Assembly: GCA_958295905.1 (NCBI GenBank) | Contig: OY282382.1 | Coordinates: 2,070,001-2,134,000, forward strand | Direction: 5' to 3' | DNA length: 64,000 nt | Source: an uncultured Vicinamibacterales bacterium | Lineage (GTDB): Bacteria > Acidobacteriota > Vicinamibacteria > Vicinamibacterales > UBA8438 | Shown here: positions 17,960 to 26,799 of the stretch, piece after piece | Position numbering within the stretch: the stretch's first letter is position 1 | Layout of the letters: each line of letters opens with the position of its first letter | Made by a program: the position numbers and the translations under genes | Notes under the pieces: model-generated | Told to the model about the DNA's origin: nothing | The model's database searches: none | What the model saw: only the letters and a program-made list of their open reading frames with translations

Positions 17960-18079
17960 TCCACCGCCGCGCCGGCGCGGGCCGGCTCCCGGGCGGCGGA
18001 ATCCGGTGCGGCCGCGGGGGGCGGCGCCAGCGCCCCCACATCAGGCGGACGAACGGCCGGACTCCGCGGCAGGGTCCGG

Positions 18080-19027
18080 TCACCGCCCCTCGTAGATGAG
18101 CCCCACGATTTGCCGGACCCGGTCCGCCGGGGCCTGGAAGTCGCTGTACTCCTCCGGCACCGAGTACGCCGCCACCGTCTCCTCGACGCTCTGCCCGGCC
18201 GCCGCGCCGGCCTGCGCGCGGGTCAGCAGGTCGTCGTAGAACGCGGCGTAATCGACGAGATCGTCCCACACCAGCGGGTCGTCGTTGTGCCCGGGGATGA
18301 TGGTGCCGACGTTCTCGATGGCGTCGACGGCGTTCTGCAGGGTCCGGCCGAACTCGGTGGCGCTGCCGTTGGTGTTGTCGGCGTCGATGAACGGGAGTCC
18401 CTTGCGCGCCATCATGTCGCCGGTGTGCATCGCGCGGGCTTCGCGGAACACGACCCACGTATCGCCGTCGGTGTGGCCCCGCCCGAAGTAGTACAGGTCG
18501 ATCTGATCGGCCCCGCTGAACAGCGAGGTCCGGGTCGCGAAGGTGATCCTCGGCAGGTAGCGGCGGTTGTCGCCGGTGAACGCCTCGCAGTTCTTGATGG
18601 ACCCGCCCTCGAACCCCGCGCCGTCGGCGCAGTCGGTGCTGGCCATGTGGCCCGCGGTGTTCTCGTGCACCACGAAGTCGACGGTGTCGGGGAACTCGGT
18701 GTTGGCGCCGCTGTGGTCCCAGTGGGTGTGGGTGTTGATGATCGTCGTCACCGGGTTGTCGGTGATGCGCGCCACCTCGGCCAGGATGTCCCCGCCGTAG
18801 CCGCGGATCTTCGTGTCGACCAGGGTCACCCCCGACGCGGTCACGAACACCGCGGTGTTGCCCCCGGTGCGCATGCCCTGCTCCGCCGGGTCGGACGTCA
18901 GCACGTAGAGGTTGTCCGCGAGCTGCAACTGGCGAATGCCGAAGCGGTCCTGCCGCGCCTCGTTGGCGGCGACCGCGGTCAGGACGGCAACCGCCGTCAA
19001 CAGGGTCAGGCAAATCGTGCGTCTCAT
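18080..19027 (-). CDS. Exported metallo-beta-lactamase-fold hydrolase
   Basis: 315 residues with a signal peptide (TLLTAVAVLTAVAANEA). The zinc motif is HTHWDH (H100, H102, D104, H105), with later ligands in GRGHTDGDTWV and a conserved MHTGDMM. It belongs to the SoxH/quinoprotein-relay-like group of exported MBL proteins found beside PQQ enzymes. The substrate is unknown. Start ATG 19027 has a strong GGAGGAG 9 nt upstream. Longer frames to 19210 lack this support. Confidence 0.8.
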   Translation of the reverse strand: MRRTICLTLLTAVAVLTAVAANEARQDRFGIRQLQLADNLYVLTSDPAEQGMRTGGNTAVFVTASGVTLVDTKIRGYGGDILAEVARITDNPVTTIINTHTHWDHSGANTEFPDTVDFVVHENTAGHMASTDCADGAGFEGGSIKNCEAFTGDNRRYLPRITFATRTSLFSGADQIDLYYFGRGHTDGDTWVVFREARAMHTGDMMARKGLPFIDADNTNGSATEFGRTLQNAVDAIENVGTIIPGHNDDPLVWDDLVDYAAFYDDLLTRAQAGAAAGQSVEETVAAYSVPEEYSDFQAPADRVRQIVGLIYEGR

Positions 19028-19387
19028 CTGTCGATCTCCTCCTTCGGACCGGCCGCGCCCTCCGTTCGACTCGACACCGGCGGCGCCCCCGGCCGTTGTT
19101 CGTTGCGGCAAGGGCCTGCTGAACAGGAGCCGTTCTGCCGAGATTCTATTGTGAATCGGAGGTCGCGGGGAGATCGCGGGTCCGATGCGCAGACACGCTC
19201 CGGCCGTCAATGGTAGGATGGCTGCCGATTGTCGACCGGCGGTTGCGCCGAGCGCGTCGGCGGTTCCCGTCGAGGAGTCTGCATCTTGGAGCGCCGTCGC
19301 TTCCTGATACAGGAGGCGCCGGCTCCTGCAGCGCGGGTTGGGCTAGCGAAGCCGCCCGCGGCGATCGCCGGACCAGGGCGGAGGGGC

Positions 19388-19487
19388 GGCGGACTGGTGC
19401 GTCGCGCCGTTGCGTTTCGTACCGTCGCCGGCATCGGTGCGCCGGCCCGCGGCGGACTGGTGCGCCGCGCCGTTGCGTCTCGTACCG
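19388..19487. repeat. 37-bp direct-repeat pair, spacing 63 bp
   Basis: GGCGGACTGGTGCGTCGCGC... at 19388-19424 recurs with two changes at 19451-19487. It lies in the 518-bp gap 19028-19545 between divergent genes. That gap also has a GGAGTCTGC fragment of the dispersed motif at about 19274 and otherwise no gene that I can support. Confidence 0.85.
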
Positions 19488-19545
19488 GGAACCGCCTGCC
19501 GGCCGGCTCGGGCGGGGTTCTTCGGCCGGCGACGGGTTGAGCTTC

Positions 19546-20622
19546 ATGCACGACAGGCGACCTGGATTGCGGCGTATCCGGCGCTACGCGGCGTGCGCGG
19601 CGGTGGCCGCCGGTCTGGCGCTGCTCGGCCCGGTTCGCGCCGGAAGCGTCGGCGGCGTCGAGCCGGACGGGGCGTTCGAGCCGGTCGTGGCGCAACTGGC
19701 CGAGTTGCCGCGCATGCGGTCGCTGCTCGTCTCGGTGGACGGATCGCTGCGGGTCGAGGAGTACTTCAACGGAGCGGGGCCGAACCGCGCCGCCAACCTG
19801 AAATCCGCCTCCAAGAGCCTGATCTCGCTGCTCGTCGGCATCGCCGTCGACCGCGGGCACTTGGGCGTCGACGACACCGTCGATCGCTTCTTCCCCGACC
19901 TCATCGACGACCCCGCGAAGCGCGGCATCACCGTCGAGGACCTGTTGACCATGCGGTCGGGCCTCGAGACCACGAGCAACCGGAACTACGGCCGCTGGGT
20001 GCAGAGCCGGCACTGGGTCCGCCACGTCCTGACCCGGCCCCTCGTGGCCGAGCCGGGGACGCGGATGATCTACAGCACCGGCAACACCCATCTGCTGTCG
20101 GCGATCATCGCGAAGGCGTCGGGCATGAGCACCCATCGCTTCGCCCGGCGCTACCTGGGCGAGCCGATGGGGATCTCGGTGCCGCGGTGGACCACCGATC
20201 CGCAGGGGGTGCACTTCGGCGGGAATGAGATGTCGATGCTGCCGCGCGACATGCTGGCGATCGGCGAGATGTACCTCAACTGCGGGCGCGTCGGCGTCCG
20301 GCAGATCGTGTCCGAGGACTGGGTGCACACGTCGATCGCGCCGCATGCGACGAGGGCCCGGAGCCCGGACCGCGCCTACGGCTACGGCTGGTGGGTGCGG
20401 GACCTGGCCGGCTACGACGCTTTCTACGCCTGGGGCTACGGCGGGCAGTTCATCTACGTGGTGCCCGACCTGCGCCTGGTCACCGTGATGACCTCGTCAC
20501 CGAACCCCGGGGCGACGCTGCGCGCGCACCGGCGGTCGCTGTACAGCCTGATAGAGGACGAGATAGTGCCGGCCGTCGCCGGCCGCCGCCGGTCCGCGCC
20601 GACCGTCGGTGACGCCGGGTGA
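19546..20622 (+). CDS. Exported beta-lactamase-family serine hydrolase
   Basis: 358 residues with a signal peptide (AACAAVAAGLALLGPVRAGS). S-x-x-K is SASK (S87, K90). YSTGN (176-180) stands for the Y-x-N motif, and WGYGGQFIYVVPDLRLV near the C-terminus is the family's third motif region. Such proteins include 6-aminohexanoate-dimer-hydrolase-like esterases. The substrate is unknown. The start at ATG 19546 has a weak ribosome site; TTG 19537 is an alternative. It is followed 88 bp later by the quinoprotein dehydrogenase gene on the same strand. Confidence 0.8.
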   Translation: MHDRRPGLRRIRRYAACAAVAAGLALLGPVRAGSVGGVEPDGAFEPVVAQLAELPRMRSLLVSVDGSLRVEEYFNGAGPNRAANLKSASKSLISLLVGIAVDRGHLGVDDTVDRFFPDLIDDPAKRGITVEDLLTMRSGLETTSNRNYGRWVQSRHWVRHVLTRPLVAEPGTRMIYSTGNTHLLSAIIAKASGMSTHRFARRYLGEPMGISVPRWTTDPQGVHFGGNEMSMLPRDMLAIGEMYLNCGRVGVRQIVSEDWVHTSIAPHATRARSPDRAYGYGWWVRDLAGYDAFYAWGYGGQFIYVVPDLRLVTVMTSSPNPGATLRAHRRSLYSLIEDEIVPAVAGRRRSAPTVGDAG

Positions 20623-20710
20623 CCGCGGCGGCGCGGCGAAACCAGGTCGCGTTGTCGATGGTGGGTTGAGCGCGGGCGGACCGCCGCCTCGCGCGAGGAG
20701 TCTTGCAGAC

Positions 20711-22717
20711 ATGATCCCAAGCAACCGTCGTTTCCCGGGAACGCAGAGGAATGGGCACGGCGCCGGGCGCCGGCGCATCGCGTGTCTCATCGCCGCGGCC
20801 CTGCTGGCCGCGCCGGCGGCCTGGGGGCAGGCCGGCGCCCAAGGCGGAGAGTGGCGCCACTACGGCGGCGACGAGGCGAACACGCGCTACTCGCCGCTCG
20901 ATCAGATCGATCGCGGCAACTTCGAGGAGCTCGAGCTGGTGTGGCGGCTGAAGACCGACAACTTCGGCCCCGAGCCCGAGTACAACTTCCAGTCGACGCC
21001 GCTGATGGTCGGCGGGATCGTCTACACCACCGCCGGCACCCGCCGCGCGGTGGTCGCGGCCGACGCGGCCACCGGCGAGTACCTGTGGATGCACCGCCTC
21101 GACGAGGGCGGACGGGCGGAGGTGTCGCCGCGCCGCCGGTCGGGGCGCGGGCTCGCGTACCGGGACGACGGCGGCGACGGGCAGATCATCTACGTCACCC
21201 CCGGCTACCGCATGGTCGCGCTGAACGCGGCGACGGGGCAGCGCATCGCGGGCTTCGGCGAGGACGGCATCGTCGACCTGATGCGGAACATGGACCAGGA
21301 GATCGACCCGCTGGGCGGCTCCATCGGCCTGCACGCCACGCCGCTGGTGGCCGGCGACACCATCGTCGTCGGGGCCGCCCACGTGCCCGGCAGCGCCCCC
21401 GTGTCCATGCGCAACACCAAGGGCTACGTCCGCGGGTTCGACGCCGACACCGGCGAGCGGAAGTGGATCTTCCACACCCTTCCCGGCGCCGACGAGTTCG
21501 GCAACGACACTTGGCTGAACGACTCGTGGCGGTACACCGGCAACACCGGGGTGTGGGGGCAGACCAGCGTCGACCTCGAGCTGGGCATCGTGTACCTGGC
21601 GACGGAGATGCCCACCAACGACTACTACGGGGGGCACCGCCACGGCGACAATTTGTTCTCGGACAGCATCGTGGCGGTGGATCTGGAGACCGGCGACCGG
21701 CTGTGGCACTTCCAGGCCATTCACCACGACGTCTGGGACTGGGACTTCCCGTGCGCGCCGGTGCTCGCCGACGTGGTGATCGACGGGGTCGAGCGCAAGA
21801 TCGTGGCGCAGCCGAGCAAGCAGTCGTGGCTGTACGTGCTCGACCGCGGGACCGGCGAGCCGATCTGGCCGATCGAGGAGCGGCCGATGGAGCAGTCCGA
21901 CGTGCCCGGCGAGCTGCTGGCCCCGACCCAGCCGTTTCCCACCCGGCCGGCCGCCTACGACCGGCAGGGCGTGGGAGAGGAGGATCTGATCGACTTCACC
22001 CCGGAGCTGCACGCCGAGGCGCTGGCGCGGGCCGCCAACTTCCGGATGGGCCCGATTTTCACGCCGCCGGTGGTCGCCGACCCCGACGGGCCGTACGGAA
22101 CCCTGATGCTGCCGTCGGCCGGGGGCGGCACGAACTGGCCGGGCGGCTCGATCGATCCGGAGACCGGCGTCTTCTACCAGTATTCCTTCACCAACGTCAC
22201 CTCCCTCGGCCTCGTGCACGACCCCGAGCGGTCGGACATGGACTTCATTCGCGGCAATCCGGCCGGGGTGGCGCCGCGCGACCGGGCCCTGACCATCCGG
22301 GGGCTGCCCCTCATCAAGCCGCCGTGGGGGCGCATCACCGCCATCGATCTGAAGACCGGCGACCACCTGTGGCAGATACCGCACGGCGAGACCCCCGACA
22401 ACGTCCGCAACCATCCGGACCTCGAGGGGGTCGAGATTCCCCGCACCGGCCGCAGCGGCCGGGTCGGCACCCTCATCACGAAGACGCTGGTGATCGCGGG
22501 CGAGCCGGGGACGTTCACCACGCCGTCCGGCGAGGTCGGCGCGATGCTGCGGGCCTACGACAAGATGACCGGCGAGGAGGTCGGCGAGGTGTACATGCCG
22601 GCCGGGGTGTCGGGGTCGCCGATGACCTACATGCACGACGGCGCGCAGTACATCGTCGTCGCGGTCAGCGGCGGCGGTCACGCCGGCGAGCTGCTGGCGT
22701 ACCGTCTGCTGGACTGA
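20711..22717 (+). CDS. PQQ-dependent dehydrogenase (quinoprotein glucose/alcohol dehydrogenase-like)
   Basis: 668 residues with a signal peptide (IACLIAAALLAAPAAWGQAGAQ). The opening EWRHYGGDEANTRYSPLDQI is diagnostic of the GDH-type quinoproteins. Propeller blades follow (VVAADAATGEYLWMHRLD, GFDADTGERKWIFH, VAVDLETGDRLWHFQ) with HHDVWDWDFPCAP, SPMTYMHDGAQYIVVAVSGG and LLAYRL. It should oxidise an alcohol or sugar in the periplasm using PQQ and pass electrons to a quinone or cytochrome. No haem-binding CxxCH is present, so an external acceptor is needed. GAGGAG lies 10 nt before ATG 20711. Confidence 0.85.
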   Translation: MIPSNRRFPGTQRNGHGAGRRRIACLIAAALLAAPAAWGQAGAQGGEWRHYGGDEANTRYSPLDQIDRGNFEELELVWRLKTDNFGPEPEYNFQSTPLMVGGIVYTTAGTRRAVVAADAATGEYLWMHRLDEGGRAEVSPRRRSGRGLAYRDDGGDGQIIYVTPGYRMVALNAATGQRIAGFGEDGIVDLMRNMDQEIDPLGGSIGLHATPLVAGDTIVVGAAHVPGSAPVSMRNTKGYVRGFDADTGERKWIFHTLPGADEFGNDTWLNDSWRYTGNTGVWGQTSVDLELGIVYLATEMPTNDYYGGHRHGDNLFSDSIVAVDLETGDRLWHFQAIHHDVWDWDFPCAPVLADVVIDGVERKIVAQPSKQSWLYVLDRGTGEPIWPIEERPMEQSDVPGELLAPTQPFPTRPAAYDRQGVGEEDLIDFTPELHAEALARAANFRMGPIFTPPVVADPDGPYGTLMLPSAGGGTNWPGGSIDPETGVFYQYSFTNVTSLGLVHDPERSDMDFIRGNPAGVAPRDRALTIRGLPLIKPPWGRITAIDLKTGDHLWQIPHGETPDNVRNHPDLEGVEIPRTGRSGRVGTLITKTLVIAGEPGTFTTPSGEVGAMLRAYDKMTGEEVGEVYMPAGVSGSPMTYMHDGAQYIVVAVSGGGHAGELLAYRLLD

Positions 22718-22795
22718 CCCGGGGCTCGGCGCCGCCTCGTACAGAACGATCCGAAGGCGCTCCGTCGGCGCACCGGCTGTTGGACTGACCGGGGC
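22699..22795. repeat. 26-27 bp direct-repeat pair, spacing 71 bp, over a gene 3' end
   Basis: The last bases of the quinoprotein gene with its stop (22699-22725, core CTGCTGGACTGACC) recur with a few changes at 22770-22795 (CTGTTGGACTGACC). The duplicated segment includes the stop codon. Confidence 0.7.
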
Positions 22796-23049
22796 GCCGC
22801 GGGGCGCGTGTGTCTCGTCAACCCGTGTCGGCGGCCCCCGCTCCCGGACTCCCGCCCCGGGTGCCGCCCGGGACGCCCGGGGGCGTCCCTGCGGACCGTC
22901 CTTTGGCGCAGGGGAGCGCCTGTCGGCGGCCGGCGCACCGCGCCCGGCAACCGAAGGATCGAGAAGTGCCGATGCCAGGCTAGAATGGGCTTGGCGTGGC
23001 AGCGCGGTGTAATCGAGCTCATGGGGACCGCGGCAGGCTGAGGGACGAC
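22796..23049. other. Gap before the DUF262-HEPN pair
   Basis: The GC-rich spacer between the quinoprotein dehydrogenase and the DUF262 gene (22718-23049 in full). No frame here has protein-like composition. The DNA becomes noticeably less GC-rich from about 23070 onward, marking the boundary of an acquired segment. Confidence 0.5.
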
Positions 23050-23079
23050 ATGGCTGCCGTGGATACGTGGATACCATGA
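23050..23079 (+). CDS. Nine-codon leader ORF overlapping the DUF262 start
   Basis: GAGGGACGAC then ATG 23050 encodes MAAVDTWIP. Its TGA (23077-23079) overlaps the ATG at 23076 in an ATGA junction. The DUF262 start has no ribosome site of its own, so translation could depend on the leader by coupling. This is inferred from spacing alone. Confidence 0.4.
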   Translation: MAAVDTWIP

Positions 23080-24200
23080 ACACCATGGACGGGCGGAAAC
23101 CGGACTCCCGAACGGATTTGGACGGAGAGGCGACAGAGCTGGAGTTGGAACCGATCACGTCGGAAGAAGAGGACTACGAGAGCGCCCCTCCCGACTACCA
23201 GATCGCAACCTATCCGGCCGACTACACCCTGGAAGTACTGCACCAGAAATGGAAGGCGGGCGACATCCAGATTCCCGAATTTCAGCGGCGCTTCGTCTGG
23301 AAGCAGGCGCAGGCCAGCAAGCTGATCGAGTCCTTCCTGGTCGGACTGCCGGTGCCCGCGGTGTTCCTTTACAGCGAGCGCAGCAGCCAGAAGTATCTAG
23401 TGATAGACGGACAGCAACGCCTGAAGAGCGTCTTCTACTACTTCGAGGGGTACTTCGGCGAAGAGAAGCAGGGCGTGCGCCGGGTGTTCATCTTGAGGGG
23501 ACTCCACAGCGAAAGCCGGTTTCACGAGAACAGGTTCGAAGATCTTCGGGAAGAAGACCAGCGGCGGCTGAAGAACGCCGTGTTGCGCACGTTCATCGTC
23601 CAACAGATGGATCCCAGCGACGACACCAGCATGTACCACATCTTCGAAAGGCTCAACACGGGCGGAACATTGTTGGCCAATCAGGAGATTCGAAATTGCG
23701 TCTACCACGGGAGACTCGTCGAGTTTCTCGAAGGGATGAACAATTTGCCGAACTGGAGGGCGATTATCGGGAAGGAGGATTTCGACAGCCGGCGGAGAGA
23801 CGTCGAGCTGCTGGTGCGGTTCTTAGCGATGCGGGACATATCGGCGTACAAGAAGCCGATGAAGGAGTTTCTGTCACGGTTCATGCGAAAGCACAAGAAC
23901 GCTTCCGAAGGTGCGTTGACGAAGAGCCGGGAGATATTCGAACGCACCTGTAGTTCGGTCATCAACGCGCTCGGGTCAAGACCCTTCCATGTCCGCTCGG
24001 GACTGAACCCGGCAGTGCTCGACGCGGTCATGGTTGCGTTTTCCGAGCACCTGGACGAAATCCCGGGCGATATATCCGAGCGATACAAGAACTTGGTTCA
24101 CAGCGGGGATTTCGATCAGGACACCAGACGCAGAACGACGGACGTCGAGAGAGTGCGCACCCGGTTCCAACAAGCGTCCAGCCAACTCTTCGGCGCGTGA
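23076..24200 (+). CDS. DUF262 (GmrSD N-terminal-like) protein
   Basis: 374 residues. IPEFQRRFVW (66-75) and VIDGQQRL (DGQQR at 111-115) are the signature of DUF262, the ParB/sulfiredoxin-like nucleotide-binding domain of GmrS, SspE and other modified-DNA-sensing systems. HIFERLNTGGTLLANQEIRN continues the family pattern. There is no C-terminal HNH (DUF1524) nuclease domain; the second half is helical. It is coupled by a GTGA overlap to a HEPN gene, so an effector in trans is likely. Lower GC than its flanks points to transfer. ATG 23076 is chosen for its overlap with the leader ORF; GTG 23067 and ATG 23085 are possible. Confidence 0.85.
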   Translation: MNTMDGRKPDSRTDLDGEATELELEPITSEEEDYESAPPDYQIATYPADYTLEVLHQKWKAGDIQIPEFQRRFVWKQAQASKLIESFLVGLPVPAVFLYSERSSQKYLVIDGQQRLKSVFYYFEGYFGEEKQGVRRVFILRGLHSESRFHENRFEDLREEDQRRLKNAVLRTFIVQQMDPSDDTSMYHIFERLNTGGTLLANQEIRNCVYHGRLVEFLEGMNNLPNWRAIIGKEDFDSRRRDVELLVRFLAMRDISAYKKPMKEFLSRFMRKHKNASEGALTKSREIFERTCSSVINALGSRPFHVRSGLNPAVLDAVMVAFSEHLDEIPGDISERYKNLVHSGDFDQDTRRRTTDVERVRTRFQQASSQLFGA

Positions 24201-24700
24201 CCGCCATTTTGCCGATCATGCGAATCGAGAGGATCGACCGGGCGCTCGAGCGTTGCGAAGCGCACTGCGGTTCGAAGGAACCGATCGATTTCGAAGTGGA
24301 GAGCCTGTTGACCGGGGCGTTGTTGATTCTCATCTGCGCGGAATTCGAAATGAAATTCAAGGATTTGATACTCGACAGGTGTTCCTCCGTGTCCGACGAG
24401 TCGATCGGCAAATACGTCGAGGAATCCACTCGGATCCGAAGTCTGCGAATCGGAGAGGTGGTCAAGCTGATCGGCAGGTTCGGACCCTCGCATCGGGACG
24501 AATTCAGGCGGCGACTGGGCGAGAACGACAGGGTGATGACGATGTATGACAGCATATTGACGAATCGAAATCTCGTGGCCCACGGAGAAGGTAGTGGCGC
24601 GACGCTCCGGGACGTCAAGCGATACTACGAAGAGGGACACGCGGTGCTCGACTATTTCGGCGATGCTCTCCGGTGCGCCGGAAGCCGGGCGCCTGGATAG
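24197..24700 (+). CDS. HEPN-domain protein (MAE_28990/RiboL-PSP-type)
   Basis: 167 residues, all-helical. The RNLVAH segment (R124-N125...H129) is the R-x4-H catalytic motif of HEPN ribonucleases. The chain length and EFEMKFKDLILDRC resemble the HEPN families commonly found beside DUF262 proteins. GTG 24197 overlaps the DUF262 stop by four bases, so the two are translationally coupled. The likely role is an RNA-cleaving effector held or triggered by the DUF262 partner (inference). The 3' end overlaps the tail of the decayed restriction gene on the opposite strand. Confidence 0.75.
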   Translation: MTAILPIMRIERIDRALERCEAHCGSKEPIDFEVESLLTGALLILICAEFEMKFKDLILDRCSSVSDESIGKYVEESTRIRSLRIGEVVKLIGRFGPSHRDEFRRRLGENDRVMTMYDSILTNRNLVAHGEGSGATLRDVKRYYEEGHAVLDYFGDALRCAGSRAPG

Positions 24701-26565
24701 TAACCAATTGCCGGACACGTATCAGATACGACCGGCGCATGGTCGGCCAGGACCTCGCTGGCGCGATGACGGTGGTGGAAGTCGGTCCGCAGCGGGTTGC
24801 GCGCGAGCAGGCGCCGGACCCGCTGCTCTACCGCGTGCCGGAGCGCCTGCACCGCGGTCTGCCGGGAGGGGCTGCGCTCGAACTCCCGCTTGAGCCGGTC
24901 GAAGTCGATCGCGCTGACGTTGTACGTCGGCCTCTCCTCGGCGGTCTGACCCGCCCGCACGTCGATGGCCTCGTCCACCACCTCGTGCAGCGTGCGGAGG
25001 ATGTTGCTGACGTCAGCCTGCCCGCGGTCGCGCTGCAGGCTCCGGTAGACGACGTCGACGGCGTCGCGGTCTGCCCGGTGGGCGTTGACGCCGCGGATGA
25101 CGCACGCCTTGAACTTCCCGAAGACCTCGCGGCACAGCACCTCGAAACGCTTGCGGTTCTCGTCGTTCGCGTTCGCCGCCTCCTTGCAGGCCACGATGGC
25201 GGCGTTGCGTGCGAGCCCTGCTTGCCGATCACGTCGTCGAGCGGCGCCCCGCCGCCGTCGAGAAAGCGCCGCACCAGCCCCGATCGCCGCGGCCGGCTCG
25301 GCGAGCAGCGCGCGGTCCGGCTGCGCCGGATCGATCTCCCGGCCGCCGCCGCCGGCGCGCGTGCCGGCGAACGTCGCCAGCGCCCGGCGCAGATGCCGGA
25401 GGATGCCGCAGTAGTCGACGATCAGGCCGTTGTTCTTCCCCTCGGCGACCCGGTTGGCGCGGGCGATCGCCTGCATCAGCGTGTGGGCATCCGCCGCGTC
25501 GCCTAGGTAGCGGGCCACGAGGTCGAGAAACCGGGCGGTCTGGCCGCGGTAGAGCCAGACGACGGCCAGCAGGTTCTGCTGCTGCTCGGGGCTGAAGTCG
25601 TAGATCTTGCGGGTCACCTTGCGGTAGACGTGGCGCGCATCGATCATCAGCACCTTGCCGCGGCGCGCGTCGGGTTTGCCGCGGTTCAGGAACCAGAGCT
25701 CGCAGGGCACGGTGCGGGTGTAGAAGAAGTTCATCACCTCGACGTCGCCGGTCTCCACTAGCCTGCGCCGCACCGCGGCCTCGGCGCCGCCGGCGCTCGA
25801 CGCCTGCGACGACATGACGAAGCCGGCCCGCCCCGTCTCGTTCACGTAGCTGTGGAAATAGCTGATCCAGACGTAGTTGCCGTTGCCGACCTTCTGCTTC
25901 CGGTTCACGCCGGGCAGGCCGAACGGCAGCCGCGGGTCGGTGCGGACCTTGCCGGCGTCGATCTCGTCCACGTTGAACGGCGGGTTCGCCATCACGTAGT
26001 CGGCCCGGCCGAGCAGCTCGTGCGGGTCGTGGTAGTAGGTGATGGCCTGCTGGATGTCGCCTTCGAGCCCGTGGACGGCGAGGTTCATCCGGGCCAGGCG
26101 GATGGTGGTGTCGTTCTTCTCGACGCCGCGGAAGGTGAGCCGCTCGGTCGGGCTCCCGCCGTGCTCCTCGACGGTGCGCGCGCTCTGCACGAACATGCCG
26201 CCGGAGCCGCAGGCCGGGTCGAGCACCGTGCCGCGGTCGGGGTCGAGCACGTGGGCGGTGAGCGAGACCAGCGACACCGGCGTGAAGAACTCGCCGTCGT
26301 GCGCCTTCTGGTCCGCGAACCGCGTAAGGAAGTACTCGTAGATGCGGCCGAAGACGTCGCCGGAAACCCGTTTGAGCTCGTCCGGGTTCAGCTTGCGCAG
26401 CAGTTCGCCGAGCACCTCGTTGTCGAGCGCCAGGTACTCGCTCTTGGGCAGGACGCCGCGCAGGCTGTCGTAGTCGGCCTCGATGGATTCCATGGCCGCG
26501 ACGACGGCGGCCGCACGGTCGGCCCCGTCGGGGAGGGCGACGAGGTGGTCGAACCGGGCCTCGGG
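24652..26565 (-). pseudogene. HsdM-HsdR chimeric remnant of a type I restriction-modification locus
   Basis: Read from the 5' side, HsdM sequence appears without its N-terminus: VLPKSEYLALDNEVLGELL, DGEFFTPVSLVSL, VLDPACGSGGMF (SAM motif I) and ANPPF (catalytic NPPF). It continues to FSPEQQQNLLAVVWLYRGQT. At about 25490 it passes in frame into the C-terminal part of HsdR: HTLMQAIARANRVAEGKNNG (helicase motif VI) and RFEVLCREVFGKFKACV. Between about 25274 and 25210 two compensating frameshifts occur (the other frame reads MRRFLDGGGAPLDDVIGKQG). HsdS, the HsdM N-terminus and the HsdR nuclease and motor are missing. It is a deletion-fusion product, presumably inactive for restriction. Whether the methylase half is expressed is unknown. 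Confidence 0.8.
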
Positions 26566-26639
26566 CCGCACGCCGCCGAGTGGTCGTCCGAAGCCGGTCC
26601 CGACGCCGCCGTCGCCCCCATGAGCGGGTTGCTGGAGCC

Positions 26640-26747
26640 GCTTCGCAACAGGGTTCGTGAAGCGGTTGGCGGCCTGGCTGAATTGACGTTCGGCGGCGCG
26701 CGCGAAGGCCGGGCTTCGCAACCGGGTCCGTGGAGCGGTTGGCGGCC
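26640..26747. repeat. 35-bp direct-repeat pair, spacing 73 bp
   Basis: GCTTCGCAAC.GGGT.CGTG.AGCGGTTGGCGGCC occurs at 26640-26674 and 26713-26747 with three changes. It lies between the HsdM remnant and the second AAA-ATPase-like gene, both of which point away from it. Confidence 0.85.
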
Positions 26748-26799
26748 CGCCGGCCGGCAAGATGGTACGATGGCGTGCGGGGCGGGAAATCGGAGACCG

